Notes: generated from the letters alone by a model not told the origin. A stretch of DNA of 64,000 nt from Desulfatiglans sp. (GCA_012513605.1 JAAZBV010000094.1:1-64000); one strand, 5' to 3'. Shown: positions 14,080-23,556, counted from the stretch's first letter. Numbers and translations: made by a program.

Positions 14080-16041
14080 ATGGTAAATGCATTTGAATCG
14101 TTTCCGCGCCTTTTATCCCCACTGAAAATAGGAAATGTACTGTTCCGTAACAGGATGTTCGCTGCACCGGTTAACTCTGCTGATATTATATCCGATGGTC
14201 AACCTTCCCTTGAATCTGTCGCATATTTTGAAAGGAAGGCGATGGGCGGAGCTGCGGCAGTCACATACGGAGAGGCCGACGTGGACCCTGAAGATTATCG
14301 GGAAGGGCCGTATCCCCGTGAGATCACCCGGATGAGCAATTATAACTACGCACGTCTGGCAAGCGCTGTTAAGCGTCAGGGCGCTGTCCCTGTTTTAGAG
14401 CTGTGCTTTGCGGGCATCCATGCCCGTATGTATACTGGAGGAGATAAACCCGCCTGGGGGCCGGTTGATATGGACCTGCCATTTGGCAAGAAAGTCGCAG
14501 CAATGTCTGAGGATAAGATCCTCCAGATTATAAACGAGTTTGGAAATGCTGCATTTGCCGCTAAAAATGCCGGTTTTGAAATGATATGCCTGCATGGCGC
14601 CCATGGCTTTGGCCTGCAGCAGTTTATGTCACCAACCATAAACACCCGAACAGACAGATGGGGCGGCAGCCCTGAAAATCGCTGCAGATTTGCTGTCATG
14701 GCAATTGATCAAATAAAGCAGCGCTGCGGCTTAGATTTCCCCGTGGAAATTCGCATCAGCGGTACGGAAATAGTCAAGGAGGGCTACGGCATTGAAGAGG
14801 GTTGCCGGATCGCCGAACAGCTCGACGGGCACGCGGATATTATCCACGTCTCAGTCGGTGCGATACAAAGATTCGGGGCCGAAACAATGTCGCGCACCCA
14901 TGTCAGCATGTTTTACCCGCATGGCGTGAACGTTGAATACGCAGCGGCGGTCAAAAAGCATGTAAAAAAATCTCTGGTCGCCACTGTAGGCGGCTTGAGC
15001 GATCCTTATCAGATGGAGCAGATCCTGGCAACGGGTAAAGCAGATATTATTTATATGGGCCGTGAGCTTGTCTGCGACCCTGAGTTCCCAAACAAGGTTC
15101 GGCGCGGTCTTGTCGATGAAATACGCAGATGTATGCGCTGCCTTAACTGTTTTGCGGAAGGGGTGTTTCACGGAGACCTCGTTTGCGCCATCAATCCTGA
15201 AATAGGCCGGGAACGCGAGGTGTACAGGGCACTTCCCACGCCTTTGAAACAGCGTGTACTCGTGATCGGGGGCGGTATCACCGGGATGCAGGCGGCTATA
15301 ACCGCGACCAAAAACGGGCATGAGGTAGTTTTGTGTGAAAAGAGCGGTGAACTCGGTGGGAAAATATTGTGCGAGGCTGAAGTGCCGTTTAAGCAGGATC
15401 TGCATCATTACATACTCTTGCAGCGGTCGTTGATAGCGAAATCGCGTATTGACCTGAGGCTCAATACAGAGGTGACACCGGAATACGCGCTAGCTGAAGG
15501 CCCGGATGTCATCATTGCGGCTGTGGGTTCTGTCCCAGAAACGCCCGATATCCCTGGTGTCAACAACCATAACGTGTATCAGGCGATAGATGTGTATAAA
15601 AACCCCTCGCTTGTTAAAGGAAAAGTTGTAATTTTAGGTGCTGGTTTTGTCGGTACAGAACTCGCCATATACCTTAAAGACTTTGGAATCGACGCAGAAA
15701 TAGTAGAAATGCTCGGTGATATCAGCGACGGCGGCAACAGCACGCACAAGATGGCTATTAACGATATGATAGCCCAGAAAAATATACCGATCCACTTTAA
15801 TGCAAAGGCTATTGAGATCACCCATGACGGGGTAAAATGCCTTGGCCAGGATGGTGAGATATTTTATAGAGCCGACGCGGTCATTCTTGCCGTCGGTATG
15901 AAACCTCTCTATGATGAAGCCTTGAAATTCAGCCTCTCTTCAAAGGACTTCCATATGATCGGCGAATGCCGGAAGGCTGCAAACATCCTTTACGCAACCA
16001 GCACCGCATACGCTGCTTCAAGGCTGATTGGGAGATTTTAA
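14080..16041 (+). CDS. OYE-family NAD(P)H:flavin oxidoreductase (2,4-dienoyl-CoA reductase-like)
   Basis: A 653-residue enzyme of the 2,4-dienoyl-CoA reductase/trimethylamine dehydrogenase type. An N-terminal FMN TIM barrel (residues 8-340; LHGAHGFGLQQFMSP and NTRTDRWGGSPENRCRF are family signatures) is followed by cysteines for a 4Fe-4S cluster (MRCLNCFAEGVFHGDLVCAINP, about 347-370). C-terminal FAD/NAD(P) domains carry VLVIGGGITGMQAA and VVILGAGFVGTELA. It would reduce a conjugated double bond, probably of an acyl-CoA or ring substrate, in the cytoplasm. AAGGAGGGTGATT precedes the ATG. The gene is intact although its start is duplicated 1,125 bases upstream. The physiological substrate is not inferable. 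Confidence 0.9.
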   Translation: MVNAFESFPRLLSPLKIGNVLFRNRMFAAPVNSADIISDGQPSLESVAYFERKAMGGAAAVTYGEADVDPEDYREGPYPREITRMSNYNYARLASAVKRQGAVPVLELCFAGIHARMYTGGDKPAWGPVDMDLPFGKKVAAMSEDKILQIINEFGNAAFAAKNAGFEMICLHGAHGFGLQQFMSPTINTRTDRWGGSPENRCRFAVMAIDQIKQRCGLDFPVEIRISGTEIVKEGYGIEEGCRIAEQLDGHADIIHVSVGAIQRFGAETMSRTHVSMFYPHGVNVEYAAAVKKHVKKSLVATVGGLSDPYQMEQILATGKADIIYMGRELVCDPEFPNKVRRGLVDEIRRCMRCLNCFAEGVFHGDLVCAINPEIGREREVYRALPTPLKQRVLVIGGGITGMQAAITATKNGHEVVLCEKSGELGGKILCEAEVPFKQDLHHYILLQRSLIAKSRIDLRLNTEVTPEYALAEGPDVIIAAVGSVPETPDIPGVNNHNVYQAIDVYKNPSLVKGKVVILGAGFVGTELAIYLKDFGIDAEIVEMLGDISDGGNSTHKMAINDMIAQKNIPIHFNAKAIEITHDGVKCLGQDGEIFYRADAVILAVGMKPLYDEALKFSLSSKDFHMIGECRKAANILYATSTAYAASRLIGRF

Positions 16042-16054
16042 CCCACACGGTCAG

Positions 16055-16160
16055 CCAGGATGTTCGCTTTAAAATTATTTATTCCATTCAAAATCAGGTA
16101 CAGTATGGGTTGTAAAAGTCGGGCATCGCAAAGAGGTTTATCGCTTAAGGTTGATATCAG
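16055..16160 (+). pseudogene. 3' remnant of a second RelE toxin gene
   Basis: 16,055-16,074 repeats the phrase at 13,304-13,323, and 16,073-16,160 repeats the last 80 or so bases of the toxin gene and 12 beyond (13,781-13,872) with a few changes. The antitoxin and most of the toxin are missing; the join lies in an AAAATTATTT stretch common to both flanks, as expected from a deletion between short homologies. The copy cannot make a toxin. Confidence 0.75.
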
Positions 16161-16248
16161 GATTCACAGGACACGGATTTACACAGATGAACACTGATCT
16201 TTCATGTTTAATTTTTTTAAAAAAACCTGGAAACCCGGTTCATTAACA

Positions 16249-17362
16249 CTACTCCAGCAAAAGCATAAGAGGCAATGTATTATTCTGTTTCTTAACTGTA
16301 CTAACGATTTCATCAGCGCCTATATCCCTGGCCGCTCCACCTGGTCTTGGGTTACCATCAATATCATCATCGCATTGCCCTTCTGCTAAATCGATTCCCA
16401 TGTCAATGGCTGATGTGGCCGTTTTACTCAGATGCAGGTCACCTGAAATGCCATCAGCAAAAAGAGCAAGCGGCTGTGATTGCAGATTTCCGGCCAGATT
16501 CGCTCTGGCGTTATTTCTTTGCATTATGTTATGAGTGGTAAGATTGTTCATTATATCAGCCTGTGTATTACTGAACCGATATTCAATCGCGCTAAAAGGT
16601 GTTCCGGTAAAGGCAAGGGAGTTATGATATACCTTTGAATTGCATGACTGCCACAGGGCAATTCCTGTATCCGCACCCGATTCCGATGCAAAAAGTGCCG
16701 GGTTTGAGGCAAATATAAAATTGTTTCTGACTATTCCTCCGAAATGGCCCATGTAACCGTTGGCATTCGGGCACGGATTATCAATGTAAGTTCGGCCTTC
16801 TCCACTTTCAGTGAGCCCGAACCCAACAGCCCTGGCATTGTCAACGAATATGTTTCTCTCCACTAAAGTATCCCTGCTGCCCCGAGTCAATAATTCTTAC
16901 ATTGTAAATCAGGGTGTTCAGGGTATCAGCCGACCCGGAAGAAGTAACATGAACAGCATGTGTCCTGGCCCGCTTAATAGTCAGGTCTGCTATGGTAACA
17001 TTAGAGGCCGCAATGGTAATTACCTCTGAGCCCTGGTACTGGTCATCAAAAATAACACTCTCTCTGTCTCCGCTCTGGGAACGAATGGTTATACCTGCGA
17101 CATTGATCCATATGTAACGACCTGTTGCGCCAAGATTATATTTCCCGTCTGCTACAAGGATCATGTCTCCCGGAGCGGCGCTGTTTACCGCGTTCCAGAT
17201 CTCCTCTACAGTATCAACTGTTATTGTGTTCCCAGAAGGCTGGGGTAGCTTTGGGCAGGCCCCGAATGAAAATGGTGAAACCAGTACAGTTAACAAAGCG
17301 GCAGTAACCAGCGATGCTAAAATCAATATGGAAGAGTGTTTCCTGTTTTGAATGTCTGTCAT
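16249..17362 (-). pseudogene. Exported right-handed beta-helix protein, internal deletion and frameshift
   Basis: The N-terminal part (17,362-16,841) has a signal peptide (ILILASLVTAALLTVLVSPFSFGA) and beta-helix repeats like polysaccharide lyases (VEEIWNAVNSAAPGDMILVADGKY, ASNVTIADLTIKR). It stops after IIDSGQQG. The C-terminal part continues in another frame (16,890-16,249) from GSRDTLVERNIFVDNARAVGFG to RDIGADE. In relatives I recall, some 60 residues separate these segments; here they meet at a GGGGCAGCAGGGATAC junction, so a deletion removed them and shifted the frame. The original role was probably surface or periplasmic carbohydrate binding or cleavage. Confidence 0.7.
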
Positions 17363-17608
17363 AATATCTCAGGATATCTGGTGAAAAAATAATAGCCTTT
17401 ATAATACAGCTATATCAGGATAGTCGACTATTATTTATCCTGCATTTATGGCAACCCGATTGAACAATACAGGGTATGCCCGGGATTCTTTAGCATACCT
17501 TTTTGACCTGTTTATAAGGTTTGTAACTTTTAACCGGTTGATGTATAAACCGGAATCAATTCCACATTTTTCTTAAATAATATACTTCTAATAAACCCTG
17601 GAGGAATT
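17363..17608. other. Intergenic region between divergent pseudogenes
   Basis: About 245 bases between the starts of two divergent broken genes. It presumably held their promoters; no other structure was seen. Confidence 0.3.
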
Positions 17609-18587
17609 ATGTCCATTAATACTTTTTTTGCATGTTTATTTACATTAACTGTATCTGGAGAAACCATGGCTGGTGATCTGCAGACTGAAATGGCATTTAA
17701 AGTGGTTGAAAAAACTGGGGAGATTGGGAGCGAGGTAATTATGCTTCCGATATTCAACAGGAGCCGGAGCCAAAAGGGCCAATATATGAACATCTGGAAT
17801 GGCACTCTCCCACATTACCGTTGCTAATGGTGGTATTTCATGGCCCTGCATTCTATAGAAATTGAAACAGGCTCTATCGATAGACTTGTGGAGATGGAGA
17901 AACTGGCATTACCTGAAATAAAAACCGTTCTGCTCAAATCAGAATCACCACTTGTAAATTTCAGAATACTCTTCAATACCGACGCTACAAGTGATCCAAA
18001 AGGCAAGGAAGGTCTTGCCCGGCTTACCGCATCCATGATAACCGAAGCGGGCAGCAGGTTAATGAACTACAAGGAGATACAGCGGGCCATTTATCCTATG
18101 GCAGCGGGCTTGAACAGTCAGGTGGATAAGGAGATTACTGTATTCACAGGCACGATACATGTGGATAAACTGATAAAACAGGAGAAAAGTCAAAAGGATT
18201 TTGAGCTGAAAAAAATTCTACCTGACCAAGTTTGTCAATCTTCTCAGCAAAACCCAGGGACGCCAGCTTGGTTATGCACTGGACAGTGATTTTTACGGCA
18301 CAGGCGAATTCACTAAAACCATGATAAGCGCACTCAACAGGATTACCCTTGATGATGTCAACAGGGTTATAAAAAAGTATCTGCAATGCGAAGATGTGAA
18401 ATTTGTTTTTATTACAAAGGATGCTGAGGAGATGAAAAACCGCCTGATAAACAACACCACATCAAAAATGGTGTATCAGGCGGAGAAACCGGAAGATATT
18501 CTCAATGAGGACAAAATCATTGAGAACTACAAACTTGATTTTAAAGCTGAAAAGGTAAATATTGTACCGGTTGAGGAGGTGCTTTAG
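17609..18587 (+). pseudogene. M16 (insulinase-like) zinc peptidase, degraded
   Basis: Pieces of one large M16 peptidase occur in order but in different frames: a signal-like start after TGGAGG (17,609), EPKGPIYEHLEW...LMVVFHGPAF (about 17,745-17,860), KSESPLVNFRILFNTDATSDPKG...NSQVDKEITVF (17,840-18,210), then FVNLLSKTQGRQLGYALDSDFYG to the end. The last shift is at an A7 run (18,209-18,215): one fewer A restores a continuous ELKKFYLTKFVNLL reading. Long internal parts, including the zinc HxxEH region, are gone, as family members have 900 or so residues. It cannot be active. Confidence 0.75.
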
Positions 18588-18626
18588 GATATTTATCAAT
18601 CCCTTAGTTAAAAATAGGAGGCTGTC

Positions 18627-18875
18627 ATGAACATTCAAAAAGTAACGGCATTTTTTATGTGGTGCACCATCATAAACGGGGTCTTATTGGTTCTCTCGCT
18701 AATAATAGGCATTGCAGGTCTTGACTTGGCATACTCTACTCAAGGCAAGTTATTCCCGATATCCCGTGATTTTTTTAACATGGCCTATTATTCGTTACTA
18801 GGTTTGTACAAAATCATCTGGATTGTTTTCAATGTTGTTCCATATGTGGCGATGCTGATTATCAGAAATAAATAG
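18627..18875 (+). CDS. DUF6868-type small membrane protein
   Basis: An 82-residue protein with two or three membrane helices (about 8-32 and 56-78). The start FFMWCTIINGVLLVL and the end YKIIWIVFNVVPYVAMLIIR match the small DUF6868 family, of unknown function. AGGAGG lies 6 bases before the ATG. It is intact while both neighbours are broken genes. Confidence 0.65.
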   Translation: MNIQKVTAFFMWCTIINGVLLVLSLIIGIAGLDLAYSTQGKLFPISRDFFNMAYYSLLGLYKIIWIVFNVVPYVAMLIIRNK

Positions 18876-18971
18876 TATTGAAGAAAAGTTGAATATCAGC
18901 TTAGCTTTTTATTATAGTTAGAAAGGCAGGCTAAAACAATTTAGTATAAAGGCTGTTATTAAAAGATCGAT

Positions 18972-19043
18972 AGTGTCCATACATAAACATTCTATTTATG
19001 ATGAAACTTTAATCCGGAAAATAATGCTTTCTGGATGGACACT
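18972..19043. repeat. Inverted repeat AGTGTCCAT...ATGGACACT
   Basis: A perfect 9-bp inverted repeat with arms at 18,972-18,980 and 19,035-19,043, 72 bases end to end. It could be a fossil of a mini-transposon end or a weak hairpin; its right arm overlaps the start of the next fragment. Confidence 0.35.
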
Positions 19044-19445
19044 TTAATTAAGTTCAAAGAGATAGACCTGCCATTCATGTATTTGACCAGCGCCCATGAT
19101 CTTGAGCCCAATATAAACCCTGAAGACGGGAGCCTTTCAGACAATTCACAGGTGCTTCTTAATAAGTTCCTGCTCTTCAATAACATGAACCAGATAAGCT
19201 ACGACTTCAAAGCCTACCCGAAGTGCGGATTCAGGGCAGATGCATGGTCCGAAACCTTATTGAATGATGAATACAGGAATTTCATATGGTATCTGAATAA
19301 CAGCCAGGGTGTTCCCATGGTCGCCCTAAACTATACGGCAGATCTGATTCATGCCTTGTATCCACAGTTCGCCATGATAGCGTGGGACTATCTGACTCAG
19401 TTCTCACGTGATCAGAAGAGCAGCGCAATCAGATACAACCATTAG
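19035..19445 (+). pseudogene. C-terminal fragment of an alpha/beta-hydrolase (esterase-like)
   Basis: 136 codons without a ribosome site. DLPFMYLTSAHDLEPN and LIHALYPQFAMIAWDYLTQFSRD look like the last strand and catalytic-histidine region of a large serine esterase or depolymerase-type hydrolase; the nucleophile half is missing. I infer a decayed gene rather than a small intact protein. The exact family is uncertain. Confidence 0.5.
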
Positions 19446-19452
19446 ACCACAC

Positions 19453-19480
19453 GTAGATACGCCCGGCCGGGCGTATCTAC
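19453..19480. repeat. Perfect 28-bp palindrome (GTAGATAC...GTATCTAC)
   Basis: A perfect 28-base palindrome sharing length and termini (GTAGA-AC...GT-TCTAC) with the one at 29,814-29,841 but with a different core, which suggests a family of short palindromic repeats. It may also terminate transcription after the esterase fragment. Confidence 0.6.
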
Positions 19481-20133
19481 ATATTTTCTATTCCAGAGCA
19501 AACTTGCCTGTGCCCTTATGGACTATGAAAGAGCGCGGACAAGTGTACGCAGGTAAATTGGTATAAATATTTATTTGATTTACCTTTTTACCTACGACAC
19601 CGAAATTCCCCATTGTTCAGCTTTTTTCCAGAGAGTCAATCCTGGCCTGAATGTATACCAGCACTGCCGCTCAGGTTCAGGTATTCATTATCAAATAACT
19701 CAAAATCCATATGTATCTGTATCACAAACTTATGCAATTATATTGAGGCATTATTGCAACACTGTAAAAAGTTCTGTTGTAGTTCCTGTTAAATAACTCC
19801 TTATTAAAATTATTGCATTAAAATTACCTGAAAAGGACTGTTGAAAAAATCAACTCCATGTTTGTGGCAGGAACAAATACAGGGTTAGCTATCCCATATC
19901 TATAGAGCAGTGATTCTTTCAATTTTTCAGTCACATGGATATTTTTTCAAGCTTCCCTTTCAGCAGACCGCCAGCTACGAACTACACATTATGGCTGTTC
20001 GAGGTTTTACATTTTTCAGGCAATACGTTTGCCTGCATCAGGTCCAGGTGCGAGGTTTTATAGCATCAACCTTATAACCTTACAGCGTCACTCTTTACCT
20101 GCATTACACAGTCGGTGACAGCAGGTGAGGCCG
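19481..20133. other. Gene-poor stretch with repeat remnants
   Basis: Contains a GCAGGTAAA...TTTACCT inverted repeat near 19,553-19,597 similar to that at 2,231-2,277, and at 20,068-20,096 a partial copy of 9,127-9,155. Short open frames here look like chance. Confidence 0.4.
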
Positions 20134-21174
20134 TTATTTTTTCACCGGCTCTGCAGGTGGCTCGGAACTTCCCCAAATATAGCGTGCATATTTCAGGTAG
20201 CCCTGCACATTGTTGAGGCGGGCGTCAATATTGGTTTCAACAGGCATAATGTTGCCGGAAATCAAAGGCCGCAGGTATTTCGCCAGTTCCATGGCTCCGC
20301 CACCGCTGATGATAATTAGATCGATATCCCAGTCGTTAGCCCACAGGCGCGCAATATCGGTAGCAATTATGCTGGCCGAATGCTCGAACACCTTATCGCG
20401 TAGCTTTGTGATGTTGTACTCTTTGCCCCGGATTCTGATTAATCCGGTTTCAACTGCTTTGTAAAGCCGGTACAGCTCGATGTCTACATTGCTCTCTTCG
20501 CGCAACTTTTTGGCGATGGCTCTGAAGCTCTCGGAAATCCCGGTATTGAAGGTGCTGCTTCCTCTTTGAACATACTCCATCCCCTGGAAAACACAACAAT
20601 CGGTCGTCCGGAAACCGATATCGATGATGCCGATTTTTTGCTTGGCAAGTTCACGATTTATAAATTTACCGGATTCGTTCATCAGCAGATTTAAAAAGCT
20701 GCCGAGTGGCTGTGGGAGAATCTTCAGGTTGTTGATATTAACCCGTTTGCTTTCGCTTGTTCCGTCGCCCTTATGAAAGGTGATTTCATGAATCCCCTTG
20801 AGCATTTTCATCAGGCGCTGGTTATCTTCTTTGTAGAAGCCGACCGGAAGTCCGGTTACGAGATTGACGTTGGCATAGCTATCGAATAGATTGCTTATGG
20901 CCGTCATAGTCAGGACCTTGTTGAATTCGGTAAGAAGCTTCTCCTGATCGAGGGTAAACTCTCGCGTATCGGAGTGCTGCTCCGCGAAATCTCCCACGAA
21001 ATAGGCCCGACCATCCATCTCGACATGCATGCAGGGGCCAGCCTCGTTCTTTACTATGGGCAGCCTGAACTGGATGTCAGCCGCTTCCCCTAAAACGGAT
21101 TTGAACAGAATAGACTCTTTACCATCAGTGGCTTTTGTAAAACCGAATCCGATATCAACTCCTACAACATCCAT
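20134..21174 (-). CDS. ParM/StbA-like actin family ATPase
   Basis: A 346-residue actin-fold protein. Phosphate-1 motif VGVDIGFGFTK (residues 4-14), phosphate-2 IGIIDIGFRTTD (about 186-197) and adenosine motif LIIISGGGAMELA (about 294) are all present, and EFNKVLTMTAI with NLVTGLPVGFY is typical of the ParM/Alp and archaeal-type actin-like group. ParM relatives polymerise to segregate plasmids. No adaptor (ParR) gene or centromere-like direct repeats is seen beside it, so on this contig it may be a plasmid or phage relic, or a chromosomal filament protein with another role. The ATG is preceded by GGGAGGAGT. Confidence 0.8.
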   Translation of the reverse strand: MDVVGVDIGFGFTKATDGKESILFKSVLGEAADIQFRLPIVKNEAGPCMHVEMDGRAYFVGDFAEQHSDTREFTLDQEKLLTEFNKVLTMTAISNLFDSYANVNLVTGLPVGFYKEDNQRLMKMLKGIHEITFHKGDGTSESKRVNINNLKILPQPLGSFLNLLMNESGKFINRELAKQKIGIIDIGFRTTDCCVFQGMEYVQRGSSTFNTGISESFRAIAKKLREESNVDIELYRLYKAVETGLIRIRGKEYNITKLRDKVFEHSASIIATDIARLWANDWDIDLIIISGGGAMELAKYLRPLISGNIMPVETNIDARLNNVQGYLKYARYIWGSSEPPAEPVKK

Positions 21175-21357
21175 TTAACTCCTCCCGGTCCAAAGGTGAA
21201 AATTATACACGAACATCTGCGCAAGCGCACCTATAGGTTCATATTTTTTGTGAAATTATACCCCAGAATTACATCAGGTTGTCAAGGATAAATCTGTATG
21301 AATGAAAAAGCGGGCGATGCCCTTTTAAGTAAAAGAATAAAAACATAGACCTCACTA

Positions 21358-21720
21358 ATGAAGCTGGACAATGAAGCAATGCTCAGCGCCCTGGGTATTG
21401 CTTACAATCAATGCGCAGGCAATATGCAATCCATCCACGACGGCTTTTTTGCCAAGGCAGTAGCAGCAGGATTGGCAGAAAAAGGTGGTGTTACTGCCAG
21501 TATAATGGCCGAAAAAGGTATTTCCGGGATCAGGAATTGTCTCGAAGGTAAAGCCGGATTTTATAATGTCTACCATGGAGGGGATTATGACCCTCAAATT
21601 CTTATTAAGGAGCTGGGCGAAAGATTTGAAACAGAACGAATCGGTTTTAAACCCTATCCCTGCTGTGGGCAAAGCCATGCGGAAATAGCGGCTGTTCGGA
21701 TGATGCTGCCAGCACCCGCT
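21358..21720 (+). pseudogene. MmgE/PrpD family fragment
   Basis: About 120 codons from the middle of an MmgE/PrpD (2-methylcitrate dehydratase-like) protein: ALGIAYNQCAGNMQSIHDG, then GFKPYPCCGQSHAEI. Both ends of the roughly 450-residue family are missing and the sequence runs directly into a hydrolase remnant in another frame. Confidence 0.65.
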
Positions 21721-22056
21721 TTCACCTGCTCGAGGTGGCGTCCTACGGTTATCTGGTGATTGCATCCGGTTGCATACTGAGTGGCCCTGGCGCACATGCA
21801 CCTGCCACGGAGCAAAAGCCTTTTCCACGCTAAAACATCGGACCTCACCAAAGCCATTGACTGAGCTCTGGCTGAGAACACCCGTGAGGGCAGCCCGTAT
21901 TTCGAATGCATTGATCAAAAGCAGGTGGCGGTGGACTGGCTTAACTGGCAATTGCGCGGTGATTCAAAAACTGCTGCCCGCTTCGTGGGTGAACAGTGCG
22001 GCCTGTGTACTGATTAAAAGTGGACCATTGAACTGAAGAATTTACCGGTACAGTGA
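21712..22056 (+). pseudogene. Dienelactone-hydrolase-like / alpha/beta-hydrolase remnant
   Basis: One frame gives LLEVASYGYLVIASG (the early strand of DLH-like hydrolases), and another gives SPYFECIDQKQVAVDWLNWQLRGD...ARFVGEQCGLCTD followed by a TAA where relatives read through to KWTIELKN. Several stops and a missing catalytic centre make it a clear pseudogene, joined head-on to the PrpD fragment. Confidence 0.65.
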
Positions 22057-22155
22057 AACAGGGTCTGCCCTTGATATTTAACAGGATTATGGGCACGCAT
22101 CACCAAGAATATTAAGGTGAGACCAGGGGACATCCAATAATCTAATAGAAATGCA

Positions 22156-23268
22156 TCATATCAGGCGCTGGACCCACACCACCACTTCCTGGTGTGCACT
22201 CGGGAGCTGGGTTGCGCGTAATGAAACAGCGCCTGCAATCTCACGAATCTTAGTAAATAACATTGGAAGATCCTCGATAACGCCTTCATCGTGGAGCTTA
22301 AGTGTGAGTAACAGTCCGCGAACAGAGTTCCCGCGCAGTGACATCAGGTGCTTGAGCGCAACTAGGGCACGATGCGGTGCGATGTTGGCGTCGAGCACAA
22401 GCCAGTCTACCTGTGCAGGCAGATCGCGTGTGCGCAGGCGCTCGGCATAGTTACTGACGTGACGGAAAGTTCCGCGTGCCCCATGCCAGTCGAGCACACG
22501 GGGATCCATGCGTGAGGGGTCGATGCCTATAACATTGGCTCCACGTTGCAGTAGCGCCATTGCTGCCCCGCCCGGAGCAGACCCTATTTCCACTACGACA
22601 TCACCCTCATGGAGCGGAAGAGCTGACCAGTTGAGCGCCTCCTCGATCTTTGCATAGGCCCGCGAAGGTACGTCCGGCGGAACAGGAACCTGACAAACAC
22701 CACCGGGTTCCGCCCCGCGCCAGGGGTCATGCATGTGCCACCCAACAAGGATCGGATCGGTTACCCCTGGTGGCGGAAGCACTACATCGAGCACTGTGTC
22801 ACCTGGTTTAGCATCATCACCCTCTAATACTCTGGTACCGAATTGCCCGCGGATGCTTTCTCTCCACTTTCTTATCCCCTCATAGTCTGGGAGCTGATCG
22901 TCGGGCTTTACAGGGTCCCGCGCGAATACGTGAACCCGGATTTCCGGGGCTGCGATCAATCCCGCTAATTCAACAATGCGATCAAGCGAGTCAGCAAAGC
23001 CCAGTGAGCGCCCGGTTGCCCGCGCAAAAACGGCCTGCGGCTCTGGTGTGTTAAGGCCAGATGGCACTGCATCTGTGCGCATGGTGATCAATCCGGGCCT
23101 GGAGTATGCCAGCCGTAAATCAGGGCGCGTGCGCGCAAGTTCGCGTTTAAGGTAGGGCATCGAGCGTGGCAGACAGGTTGCAAAAACAAATTCGGTCACG
23201 ATGGATTTGCTGATTATTTTCTGAAAGATCGGGGGCTGCCCTTGACATTGGGAATTTTTAGTCTTCAC
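22156..23268 (-). CDS. RlmM-like SAM-dependent rRNA 2'-O-methyltransferase
   Basis: About 347-370 residues. The C-terminal half is a Rossmann methyltransferase of the FtsJ/RlmM type (VVVEIGSAPGGAAMALLQRGANVIGIDPSRMD near residue 230, with VDWLVLDANIAP), and the N-terminal half has a THUMP-like character. RlmM modifies C2498 of 23S rRNA in gammaproteobacteria; this distant relative may act on another RNA. It is much richer in G+C and CG dinucleotides than its neighbours, which suggests transfer. The start is uncertain: GTG 23,199 (VTEFVFATCLPRS) fits the family better than GTG 23,268. Confidence 0.7.
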   Translation of the reverse strand: MKTKNSQCQGQPPIFQKIISKSIVTEFVFATCLPRSMPYLKRELARTRPDLRLAYSRPGLITMRTDAVPSGLNTPEPQAVFARATGRSLGFADSLDRIVELAGLIAAPEIRVHVFARDPVKPDDQLPDYEGIRKWRESIRGQFGTRVLEGDDAKPGDTVLDVVLPPPGVTDPILVGWHMHDPWRGAEPGGVCQVPVPPDVPSRAYAKIEEALNWSALPLHEGDVVVEIGSAPGGAAMALLQRGANVIGIDPSRMDPRVLDWHGARGTFRHVSNYAERLRTRDLPAQVDWLVLDANIAPHRALVALKHLMSLRGNSVRGLLLTLKLHDEGVIEDLPMLFTKIREIAGAVSLRATQLPSAHQEVVVWVQRLI

Positions 23269-23284
23269 AAAAAATCACTCAGCC

Positions 23285-23545
23285 CTAACCCTTTGCTCTA
23301 TATTTCAAGGTCAGCATCATATCTATAAAAACCATAACTGAGTTCAGGATATAGAGAAAGATAACCTCATCCATACGGCCATATATCTTAAACATGATCC
23401 CGGAGGCATAACCCACTAATACTATGCACAGGAAAAACATGCTTTTGGCCTTTGATGACTTTGTTTTCCATGTCCTGTAGATGGAAAAGGGCCAGGCAAG
23501 GCCAAAGCATAACAACATTATTGTTTCAAATATCTTTGCTTCCAT
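23285..23545 (-). CDS. Small three-helix membrane protein, function unknown
   Basis: 86 residues with three hydrophobic segments (about 7-22, 36-52, 62-78). The wording CFGLAWPFSIYRTWKTKSSKAKS followed by FIDMMLTLKYR resembles PQ-loop/SemiSWEET-like small proteins common in anaerobes. It follows the ABM monooxygenase gene by 11 bases with the same orientation, so it is the probable last gene of a four-gene operon starting with yceH. Confidence 0.55.
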   Translation of the reverse strand: MEAKIFETIMLLCFGLAWPFSIYRTWKTKSSKAKSMFFLCIVLVGYASGIMFKIYGRMDEVIFLYILNSVMVFIDMMLTLKYRAKG

Positions 23546-23556
23546 TGTTACTTTTT

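Noticed and set aside
19575-19796. Open frame of 73 codons in the gene-poor stretch
   Set aside because: Lies partly in an inverted-repeat remnant and shows no protein-like conservation; most likely chance.
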